Source: JBDUCV01 sp040003255 (GTDB lineage Bacteria; Actinomycetota; Actinomycetes; Mycobacteriales; Jatrophihabitantaceae). Taken from it: 21,247 nucleotides of DNA. A model generated the notes under the pieces. That model ran no database searches, had not been told where the DNA came from, and was given only the letters and a program-made list of their open reading frames with translations. Below, piece after piece: positions 15,850 to 21,247 of the stretch (positions are counted from its first letter, which is position 1; every line of letters starts with the position of its first letter). Position numbers and translations under genes: made by a program. The DNA is taken from contig JBDUCV010000041.1 of assembly GCA_040003255.1 (NCBI GenBank), positions 1-21,247 on the forward strand, given 5' to 3'.

Positions 15850-17367
15850 GTGAGCGAGCATCGCAGCGCCCATGGCGCGAGGACCGCGGCGCACCGGCCA
15901 ATGCTGAGCGAGCGCCCGGCCGCCGTGGTCGTTCTCGCCGCGGGCGAAGGTACCCGGATGCGATCAGCGGCGCTGCCCAAGGTGCTGCACGGGTTCGCCG
16001 GCCGCTCGTTGCTCGGACATGTCCTCGCGGCGACCGCGGCGCTGGATCCCGTAGACACCCTTGTGGTGGTCGGGCATCGCCGCGACGAGGTGGTCGCCCA
16101 CCTGGCCGGCTCCGGGCCGCCGGTCACCGTCATCGTGCAGGACAAGCAGCGCGGTACCGGGCACGCGGTCCGGCTCGCCGTCGAATCGATACCCACGCCG
16201 GGCGGCACCGTTGTTGTGCTGCCCGCCGACACCCCGCTGCTGCAGCCGAACACGCTGCTGGCACTGCTGGGGCAGCACACATCCTCCGGCGCCGCCGCCA
16301 CCCTGCTCACCAGCGTCGTCGACCATCCGACCGGCTATGGACGGGTGATCCGCGACGGTGACGCCGTCCGCCAAGTGGTCGAACAGAAAGACGCCAACCC
16401 GGCCGAGCTCGCGATCACCGAGATCGCCGCCGGCGCGTATGCCTTCGATCTCGCGCTGTTGCGCGGCGCGCTGGACAGGTTGTCGACCGACAACGCCCAG
16501 GGCGAGGAGTACCTGCCCGACGTGGTGGCGATCCTGGCCGCCGACGGTCACGTCGTGGGTGCGGTGTCGGCGCCGGCCGCCGAGACCGCGGGCGTCAACG
16601 ACCGGGTCCAGCTCGCGGCGGCGCACCGCGCCTACAACACCCGACTGCTCGAGGCGCACATGCGCGCGGGCGTCACGGTCGTCGACCCGCTCACCACCTG
16701 GGTTGACGCCGATGTCCAGCTCGCGCCGGACGTGACGCTGCTGCCGTCCGTCGATCTGCACGGCTCCACGGTGGTGGGGTCGGGAGCGACCATCGGCCCG
16801 CAGACCACCCTGGTCGACACCACCGTCGGCGAACGCACCGTCATCGAACGGGCGGTGTGCCGCGGCGCGAGGATCGGCACCGACGCGACGATCGGGCCGT
16901 TCGCCTACTTGCGCCCAGGCGCCGCGCTCGCCGACGGCGTCCATGTCGGCGCGTACGTCGAGATCAAGGCGAGCGAGATCGGGGCAGGCGCCAAAGTGCC
17001 GCACCTGACCTACGTCGGCGACGCGAGCATCGGCGAGCACAGCAATATCGGCGCCGCAACGGTGTTCGTCAACTACGACGGCGTCGCCAAGCACCGGTCG
17101 AGTGTCGGCAGCCACGTAAGCATTGGCGCCGACAACATGCTCGTCGCCCCCGTGCACGTCGGTGACGGCGCCTACACCGCGGCCGGCACGGTGGTCACTG
17201 AGGACGTCCCGCCAGGGGCGCTGGCGATAGGGCGCGCGCGGCAACGAAACGTGCCAGGCTGGGTACTAAAGCGGCGTCCGGGCAGTGCCGCCGCCACCGT
17301 CGCAGAACGCGCCGAGGAGCAGGCCGCCGAGTCCACACCGCCGAGTGGGAACGAGGATCCAGCGTGA
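15850..17367 (+). CDS. glmU: Bifunctional GlmU: N-acetylglucosamine-1-phosphate uridyltransferase / glucosamine-1-phosphate acetyltransferase
   Basis: GlmU makes UDP-GlcNAc, the precursor of peptidoglycan, in two steps (EC 2.3.1.157 and 2.7.7.23). The N-terminal nucleotidyltransferase domain has VLAAGEGTRMRS, LPKVLH, QDKQRGTGHAV and a PADTPLL metal-site region. The C-terminal part (from about residue 265) is a left-handed beta-helix of hexapeptide repeats, with GPFAYLRPG, EIKASEIGAGAKVPHLTYVGDA and NIGAATVFVNYDG, the conserved acetyltransferase site. A Glu/Ala/Pro-rich tail ends the protein. GTG 15850 gives 505 residues and has GGAGAGG 5 bases upstream. ATG 15901 gives 488 residues and an N-terminus closer to other GlmU proteins, but has no good ribosome binding site, so the start is unsettled. 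It overlaps prs by 4 bases (GTGA). tRNA-Gln lies just upstream. Confidence 0.96.
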   Translation: MSEHRSAHGARTAAHRPMLSERPAAVVVLAAGEGTRMRSAALPKVLHGFAGRSLLGHVLAATAALDPVDTLVVVGHRRDEVVAHLAGSGPPVTVIVQDKQRGTGHAVRLAVESIPTPGGTVVVLPADTPLLQPNTLLALLGQHTSSGAAATLLTSVVDHPTGYGRVIRDGDAVRQVVEQKDANPAELAITEIAAGAYAFDLALLRGALDRLSTDNAQGEEYLPDVVAILAADGHVVGAVSAPAAETAGVNDRVQLAAAHRAYNTRLLEAHMRAGVTVVDPLTTWVDADVQLAPDVTLLPSVDLHGSTVVGSGATIGPQTTLVDTTVGERTVIERAVCRGARIGTDATIGPFAYLRPGAALADGVHVGAYVEIKASEIGAGAKVPHLTYVGDASIGEHSNIGAATVFVNYDGVAKHRSSVGSHVSIGADNMLVAPVHVGDGAYTAAGTVVTEDVPPGALAIGRARQRNVPGWVLKRRPGSAAATVAERAEEQAAESTPPSGNEDPA

Positions 17368-18344
17368 GTGTGATCCAAGTTGCTGGACGTAAGAGCCTGA
17401 TGCTTTTCTCCGGCCGCGCCTATCCGGAGCTGGCCGACGAAATCGCCGCCGAAATCGGCGCGACCATCACCCCCACCACGGCACGCGAGTTCGCGAACGG
17501 CGAGACGTTCATCAAGCCCGACGAGTCGGTACGCGGATGCGACGCGTTCGTGATCCAGTCCTACACAACGCCGATCAACCACTGGATCATGGAGACGCTG
17601 ATCCTCATCGACGCACTCAAGCGGGCGTCGGCCAAGCGCATCACCGTCGTCACCCCGTTCTATCCGTACGCGCGGCAGGACAAGAAACATCGCGGCCGCG
17701 AACCGATCTCGGCGAGGTTGATGGCCGACCTGTTCAAGACCGCGGGCGCCGACCGGCTGATGGCGATCGACCTGCACACCGCGCAGATCCAGGGCTTCTT
17801 CGACGGCCCGGTCGACCATCTTTTCGCGCTGCCGCTGCTTGCGCGCTACGTCATCGAGAAGTACCCAGTCGACGACCTCACCGTCGTCTCGCCCGACACC
17901 GGACGGGTACGGGTCGCCGAGCAATGGGCCGACCAGCTCGGTGGACGTCCGATCGCCTTCGTGCACAAGACACGTGACCCGAATGTCGCCAACCAGGTGA
18001 TCGCCAACCGGGTGGTCGGCGAGGTGGCTGATCGGACCTGCCTGTTGATCGACGACATGATCGCGACGGGGGGCACCATCACCAAGGCCGCGGATCTTCT
18101 GTTCGATGCCGGCGCCGCCGAGGTCATCATCGCGGCCACACACGGCGAACTGACCCCCCCGGCCACCGATCGCCTCAAGAACAGCCGGGTTACCGAGGTC
18201 ATCGTCACCAACACGTTGCCGATCCGACCCGAACAGGACTTCGACAAGCTGACCGTGCTGTCGATCGCGCCGATGATCGCCCGGGCGATCCGGGAGGTCT
18301 TCCAGGACGGGTCGGTCACCAGCCTGTTCGACGGCCGCAGCTAG
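17364..18344 (+). CDS. prs: Ribose-phosphate pyrophosphokinase (PRPP synthase)
   Basis: Prs (EC 2.7.6.1) converts ribose 5-phosphate and ATP to PRPP, used for nucleotide, histidine and tryptophan synthesis and, in many actinobacteria, arabinan precursors. The 326-residue class I enzyme shows GRAYPELADEIA, REFANGETF (41-49), the catalytic flexible-loop region YPYARQDKKHRGREPISAR (100-118), DLHTAQIQGFFD (136-147, metal-binding His) and the PRPP-loop motif DDMIATGGTIT (230-240). In that loop the usual third Asp of DDMIDTGGT is Ala234. The C-terminus SVTSLFDG is typical. GTG 17364 overlaps the glmU TGA, with GAGGA about 7 bases upstream, so the glmU-prs pair is coupled. It is convergent with the VOC gene across 40 bases that contain repeats. 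Confidence 0.97.
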   Translation: MSVIQVAGRKSLMLFSGRAYPELADEIAAEIGATITPTTAREFANGETFIKPDESVRGCDAFVIQSYTTPINHWIMETLILIDALKRASAKRITVVTPFYPYARQDKKHRGREPISARLMADLFKTAGADRLMAIDLHTAQIQGFFDGPVDHLFALPLLARYVIEKYPVDDLTVVSPDTGRVRVAEQWADQLGGRPIAFVHKTRDPNVANQVIANRVVGEVADRTCLLIDDMIATGGTITKAADLLFDAGAAEVIIAATHGELTPPATDRLKNSRVTEVIVTNTLPIRPEQDFDKLTVLSIAPMIARAIREVFQDGSVTSLFDGRS

Positions 18345-18384
18345 CCGCCGAGCGCGGTACCGCTAACCGCCGAGCCCGGCGCTC
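18342..18384. repeat. Direct and inverted repeats between convergent prs and VOC genes; possible bidirectional terminator
   Basis: TAGCCGCCGAGCGCGG (18342-18357) and TAACCGCCGAGCCCGG (18364-18379) are a direct repeat, 14 of 16 bases identical, 22 bases apart. The first overlaps the prs stop codon. GAGCGC (18350-18355) also pairs with GCGCTC (18379-18384), GCGGTACCGC (18354-18363) is a perfect palindrome, and GAGC-CCGGC-GCTC (18372-18384) can form a small hairpin. There is no T tract. A transcript-end function in both directions is plausible but unproved. Confidence 0.5.
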
Positions 18385-18765
18385 CTAGGTGCCGATCGGC
18401 GTAGCCCATTCCGGGCGATTGATTAGGCAGAACGGGTGTCCCGCCGGGTCGGCGAAGATGCGCCGGCTGTTGCCGGTCAAGATCTCACGGGCGCCCGATG
18501 CCAAGACCCTCGCTGCGGCGGCGTCCAGGTCGTCGACCATCACATCGAGGTGGAACTGCTGCGGATGGTCGGGGTCGGGCCACTGAGGTGGTTGCAGGTC
18601 CGGCGCGAGCTGGAAGGCGATGCCCGAGGTGTTCTCCGCGGCCCCGAGCACCACCCAGTCATCGGCGTTGTAGACCACCGGCAGACCGGTCAGCTCGCTG
18701 TAGAACGCGGCCAACGCCGCAGGGTCGGGGCAGTCAATGACCACGTGATGCAGCCGTCCTATCAT
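18385..18765 (-). CDS. VOC-superfamily (glyoxalase-like) protein
   Basis: The 126-residue protein has the paired beta-alpha-beta-beta-beta modules of the vicinal oxygen chelate fold. LHHVVIDCPDPAALAAFYSE (5-24) opens the first half, and FHLDVMVDDLDAAAARVLASGA (71-92) opens the second, ending in FADPAGHPFCLINRPEW (104-120). His7 and His72 lie where metal ligands usually sit. The sequence resembles the Glyoxalase_6-type members common in actinobacteria, whose substrates are mostly unknown, so no reaction is assigned. ATG 18763-18765 has CAGGAT about 8 bases upstream and gives the canonical N-terminus; the frame is open further upstream to 18924, inside rsmA, and is rejected there. It starts 29 bases after the rsmA stop and may be the last gene of that operon. 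Confidence 0.85.
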   Translation of the reverse strand: MIGRLHHVVIDCPDPAALAAFYSELTGLPVVYNADDWVVLGAAENTSGIAFQLAPDLQPPQWPDPDHPQQFHLDVMVDDLDAAAARVLASGAREILTGNSRRIFADPAGHPFCLINRPEWATPIGT

Positions 18766-18794
18766 GCAGCGATCCTGCCAGTGCGCGCTGGCGA

Positions 18795-19664
18795 TCAGCC
18801 AGCAATTCGGCGCGCGCCCGCGATGCGGGCGAAGGCGGCCACGTCCAGCGTCTCCCCCCGCGCCGTCGGGTCGACGTCGGCGCGCTGCAAGACACGAACG
18901 GCGGCGGCCGGCGAACCCGCCCACCCGGCGAGGGCGGAGCGCAGCATCTTGCGGCGTTGCGCAAAAGCCGCGTCGATCACCCTGAAGACGTTTGCGCGGG
19001 TCATGCCTGGCCCCAGCGTTGGCGGCGGATGCCGGACCAGCCGAACCAGGCCGGAGTCGACGTTGGGCACCGGCCAGAAGACGGACCTGGAAACCGCCCC
19101 GGCGGGCGACGCGTCGGCGTACCAGGCGATCTTGACGCTGGGTACCCCGTAGGTCCGCGACCCGGGCGGGGCGGTGAGCCGATCCGCCACCTCGGCCTGC
19201 ACCAGGATCAGCCCGGTGCGCAGCGAGGGCACCGCCTCGAGCAGGTGCAGGACGACAGGCACCGCGATGTTGTAGGGCAGGTTGGCCACCAGGGCGGTCG
19301 GCACCGGACCCGGCAGGTCACGAACCCGCAGCGCGTCTGCCTCGACAACCACGAGGTTCGGCGCGCCAGCGCCGTGCGCTGCCACCGTGGCCGCCAAGGA
19401 GCCCGCGAGGAGTGGATCCACCTCGATGGCGGTCACCGCAATGCCCTCGCTGAGCAAGCCGAGGGTCAGCGACCCTAAGCCAGGGCCTACCTCGAGCACC
19501 ACGTCGTCGGGCGCCAGCTCGGCCGTCCGGACGATGCGCCGGATCGTGTTCGCGTCGTGCAGAAAATTCTGGCCCAGTGTCTTGGTGGGCCGGATCCCAA
19601 GTTCAGCGGCGAGAAAACGGATCTCGGCCGGGCCGAGCAGCCGGATGTCGCGCTGCTCAGCCAC
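18795..19664 (-). CDS. rsmA: 16S rRNA (adenine(1518)-N(6)/adenine(1519)-N(6))-dimethyltransferase
   Basis: RsmA/KsgA (EC 2.1.1.182) dimethylates two adjacent adenines in the 3'-terminal hairpin of 16S rRNA during late small-subunit assembly; its loss gives kasugamycin resistance in other bacteria. The 289-residue product shows KTLGQNFLHD (28-37), SAM motif I VLEVGPGLGSLT (56-67), the acidic EVDP (81-84), the catalytic NLPYNIA (128-134) and the downstream FWPVPNVDSGLVRL region (near 216-230) that shapes the target-adenine site. The start is GTG 19662-19664 and the ribosome binding site is weak. It follows the YabE-like gene after 33 bases, repeating the rpfB-ksgA order of mycobacteria. ispE, usually the next gene there, is replaced by the VOC gene. 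Confidence 0.97.
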   Translation of the reverse strand: MAEQRDIRLLGPAEIRFLAAELGIRPTKTLGQNFLHDANTIRRIVRTAELAPDDVVLEVGPGLGSLTLGLLSEGIAVTAIEVDPLLAGSLAATVAAHGAGAPNLVVVEADALRVRDLPGPVPTALVANLPYNIAVPVVLHLLEAVPSLRTGLILVQAEVADRLTAPPGSRTYGVPSVKIAWYADASPAGAVSRSVFWPVPNVDSGLVRLVRHPPPTLGPGMTRANVFRVIDAAFAQRRKMLRSALAGWAGSPAAAVRVLQRADVDPTARGETLDVAAFARIAGARRIAG

Positions 19665-19697
19665 GGCCGAGACCCTAGTAGTCCAATCGGGACGTGC

Positions 19698-20867
19698 TCA
19701 GTACCAGTTGTGGGCCTGCCAGAAGTCCCACGCGCCGCACGGGGTTCCGTAGCGCCCGGAGATGTAGCCCAGGCCCCACGTGATCTGGGTGGCGGGGTTG
19801 GTCTGCCAGTCGGCGGCCACGGTCGCCATCTTGCTGCCGGGCAGCGCCTGCGGGATTCCGTACGCGCCGCTGCTGGCGTTCTGTGCATCGACCCGCCAGC
19901 CGCTCTCGCGGTTCCAAATCTGCAGCAGGCAGGAGAACTGGTCATCACCCCAGCCGCGCTGGGCAAGCATCGACTTGGCGATGCCCTGCGCGGTGTTCGG
20001 GTCGACGGAAATCGAGCCAGCGTACGTCGACGAGTCGGGGAGCGCCTTGGTGCCGACCTTGATGAGCTTTGCGACCGCGGGGGTGAGCACCGTGGTGCCC
20101 ACTGCAACCCTGCCAGCGACCTTGCCGTCGACATAGACGACCGCCCAGGTCACCTTGGCGACACCAGCCTTGCCCTCGGTGACGACCGTGGTCGTGCCCT
20201 GGTATGCGTTCGGGTCGTTCTGCTTGATAGTCGCGAAGGGCAGCACCTTCTGCTCGACGACACGCACCTCCTTGACCCGCTGCAGCACGATCCGCTGCCT
20301 GCTCACCGGCGCGGAGGTCGCCGCCACGCTGAGCCGGTCCTTGGCGCCCACCGTGATCCGCAGGTCGCGGAGCACCTGCGCGACGGTGGCGTCGGTGGTA
20401 ATCACCGACCGGGTCTTGCCGTCGGCGACGACCGACACCGACTTCGGGGTGCGCAGCTCCAGATCGGTCGGCGACAGCGGCAGACGCCTATCGCGGGACA
20501 CCGAGCTGAAGTCGGCCGTCGAGTAACCAAGTTGGTTCAGCGCTTCGTCAACACTGGCCGCCGTCGTCCAGATGTCGACCTTCTTGCCGTCGACGACCAG
20601 GTGAAGCAGCCGGCCGCGCTTGAGCACGACCTGAGCGCCGTCACTGACCGGGGCAGTGACCGCCGGCGCCACGATGTCGTGGCCACCGACCTGGTAGCCG
20701 GCGTCGCCGAGGACGCCCTTTACGGTGCTTGCAACGGTGTGGATCTTGTTGGACTCGCCATCGACGCGGAGGGTCACCGTCTTATCGACGTTGGCCCAGG
20801 CGACGCTACCGCCCACCACTCCTGCGAGCACGACCCCATATAGGCCGTACCTAAAGCTTCGACGCAC
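19698..20867 (-). CDS. YabE/RpfB-like wall protein: DUF348 repeats, G5 domain and SLT-like lytic domain
   Basis: This 389-residue exported protein probably cleaves or remodels peptidoglycan. Residues 8-25 are a hydrophobic signal or anchor segment after a basic start. Three DUF348 (YabE-like) repeats follow (about 31-70, 88-128, 143-183), then a G5 domain (about 197-275), the order seen in mycobacterial RpfB. The C-terminus (about 290-389) differs. It has RGWGDDQFSCL, NRESGW with probable catalytic Glu321, ASSGAYGIPQALPG and a QITWGLGYISGRYGTPCGAW segment. That is an SLT/aggregation-promoting-factor-like lysozyme fold, not the Rpf domain. Cys313 and Cys377 may form a disulphide. GTG 20865-20867 has GGAG 7 bases upstream. 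Position before rsmA matches rpfB in M. tuberculosis, so this is probably its positional counterpart with a swapped catalytic end. An Rpf gene lies upstream. Confidence 0.9.
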   Translation of the reverse strand: MRRSFRYGLYGVVLAGVVGGSVAWANVDKTVTLRVDGESNKIHTVASTVKGVLGDAGYQVGGHDIVAPAVTAPVSDGAQVVLKRGRLLHLVVDGKKVDIWTTAASVDEALNQLGYSTADFSSVSRDRRLPLSPTDLELRTPKSVSVVADGKTRSVITTDATVAQVLRDLRITVGAKDRLSVAATSAPVSRQRIVLQRVKEVRVVEQKVLPFATIKQNDPNAYQGTTTVVTEGKAGVAKVTWAVVYVDGKVAGRVAVGTTVLTPAVAKLIKVGTKALPDSSTYAGSISVDPNTAQGIAKSMLAQRGWGDDQFSCLLQIWNRESGWRVDAQNASSGAYGIPQALPGSKMATVAADWQTNPATQITWGLGYISGRYGTPCGAWDFWQAHNWY

Positions 20868-20904
20868 AGAAAAGCTCCGATTTCAGTTCATTGATCATGA
20901 TTAC

Positions 20905-20925
20905 CCCGTGCAGTCAGATCACGGG
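20905..20925 (-). promoter_or_regulatory. Stem-loop upstream of the YabE-like gene
   Basis: CCCGTG (20905-20910) and CACGGG (20920-20925) are perfect 6-base inverted arms around a 9-base loop, about 40 bases before the GTG start. Nearby, GTAAC (20929-20933) and GTGAC (20941-20945) form an imperfect direct repeat 12 bases apart, loosely like the paired GTAAC of MtrA sites. The role is uncertain; it could be a leader structure or a regulator site. Confidence 0.3.
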
Positions 20926-20958
20926 ACAGTAACGTGCCCGGTGACCGACGGCTAGGGC

Positions 20959-20977
20959 CGCCCGGCCGTGTCGGGCG
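20959..20977 (-). terminator. Hairpin after the upstream rpf gene, possible terminator
   Basis: On the minus strand CGCCCG-ACACGGC-CGGGCG forms a perfect 6-base GC stem with a 7-base loop, starting 9 bases after the rpf stop codon. No T tract follows. It suggests that the partial rpf gene is a separate transcription unit from the YabE-like gene. Confidence 0.45.
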
Positions 20978-20986
20978 ATTCCCCAC

Positions 20987-21247
20987 TCACAGATTGCTGC
21001 CGCAGACCGGCCACGGGCTTGAGCCGGCTCGGTTGTACAGGCTGGTCGCGACGGCGATCTGCTGCTCCCGGGTGGCCAGGTCGGCACGCGACGCGTAGGC
21101 GCCGCCGCCGTTTGCCAGCCACGTTCCGGAATCGAATTGCAGGCCGCCGTAGTAGCCGTTTCCGGTGTTGGCCGACCAGTTGCCGCCGGACTCGCAGGCA
21201 GCGACCGCATCCCAGTTGAGGCCGCTACCACTCGTGGTCGGGGCGGG
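20987..21247 (-). CDS. Rpf-domain (resuscitation-promoting factor) protein, 3' part only
   Basis: Reading from the right window edge, 86 codons run to a TGA at 20987-20989; the beginning of the gene lies outside. After a short Pro/Thr/Ser/Gly linker comes a complete Rpf catalytic domain: LNWDAVAACESGGNWSANTG, with catalytic Glu in CESGGNW, then GNGYYGGLQFDSGTW, ASRADLATREQQI and a final SPWPVCGSNL. The Cys in CESG and the Cys near the end form the family's usual disulphide. Rpf proteins are secreted muralytic enzymes that help dormant or spore-like actinobacterial cells resume growth. With so little before the domain, anything upstream (signal peptide, LysM) is invisible here. It lies 119 bases upstream of the YabE-like gene on the same strand. 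Confidence 0.93.
   Translation of the reverse strand, partial: PAPTTSGSGLNWDAVAACESGGNWSANTGNGYYGGLQFDSGTWLANGGGAYASRADLATREQQIAVATSLYNRAGSSPWPVCGSNL

Noticed and set aside
15964..17244. A 426-codon minus-strand open frame inside glmU
   Set aside because: The opposite strand encodes the full GlmU hexapeptide-repeat helix; the antisense product is only His/Arg/Gly/Asp-rich.
19557..20843. A 428-codon plus-strand open frame across rsmA and the YabE-like gene
   Set aside because: It spans two well-supported genes and their gap in antisense, with no domain.

Overview
The window reads as a chromosomal stretch from a high-GC actinomycete (Actinomycetota). Three things support this: strongly GC-biased third codon positions, frequent GTG starts (ppc, pth, rplY, prs, rsmA, the YabE-like gene), and actinobacterial gene content. 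That content includes resuscitation-promoting-factor proteins, an Ada-AlkA fusion of the mycobacterial kind, a uup-like ABC-F gene coupled to ispE, and a TetR gene resembling Mycobacterium tuberculosis Rv1019. I cannot name a genus from the sequence alone. Almost every base is coding. There are no insertion sequences, phage genes, CRISPR arrays or rRNA genes, and no gene-free stretch over about 215 bases.

Layout. 1-3.6 kb: mfd (-), transcription-coupled repair. 3.6-6.5 kb: ppc (+), PEP carboxylase, divergent from mfd. 6.7-8.6 kb: a two-gene alkylation-repair unit (+), an Ada-AlkA fusion followed by ogt. 8.6-9.9 kb: rplY then pth (-), convergent with ogt. 10.1-12.7 kb: ispE overlapping an ABC-F ATPase gene by one base (+). 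12.8-13.4 kb: a TetR regulator (-), divergent from a kynureninase gene (+, 13.5-14.7 kb). 14.7-15.6 kb: an acyl-CoA/fatty-acid desaturase (-) whose stop codon overlaps that of kynU. 15.75-15.82 kb: tRNA-Gln(UUG) (+). 15.85-18.3 kb: glmU and prs (+), overlapping by 4 bases. 18.4-21.2 kb: a minus-strand series. In transcription order this is a partial Rpf-domain gene running off the right edge, a YabE/RpfB-like cell-wall lytic protein, rsmA (ksgA), and a small VOC/glyoxalase-like protein.

How it fits together. The core set (rpfB-like, ksgA, ispE, pth, rplY, prs, glmU, Rv1019-like TetR, mfd) is the set clustered at M. tuberculosis Rv1009-Rv1020, here reshuffled and interleaved with ppc, alkylation repair, kynU and a desaturase. 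Themes are precursor supply (PRPP, UDP-GlcNAc, isoprenoids, oxaloacetate), translation (L25, Pth, KsgA, tRNA-Gln, ABC-F), DNA repair and wall remodelling.

The window is mainly ordinary housekeeping DNA and I see no convincing new multi-gene system. The best second looks are: the YabE-like protein whose catalytic end is an SLT-like rather than an Rpf domain, next to a separate Rpf gene; two abutting perfect palindromes upstream of the desaturase; a nested dyad between tetR and kynU; and an Asp-to-Ala change in the ribose-5-phosphate loop of PRPP synthase.
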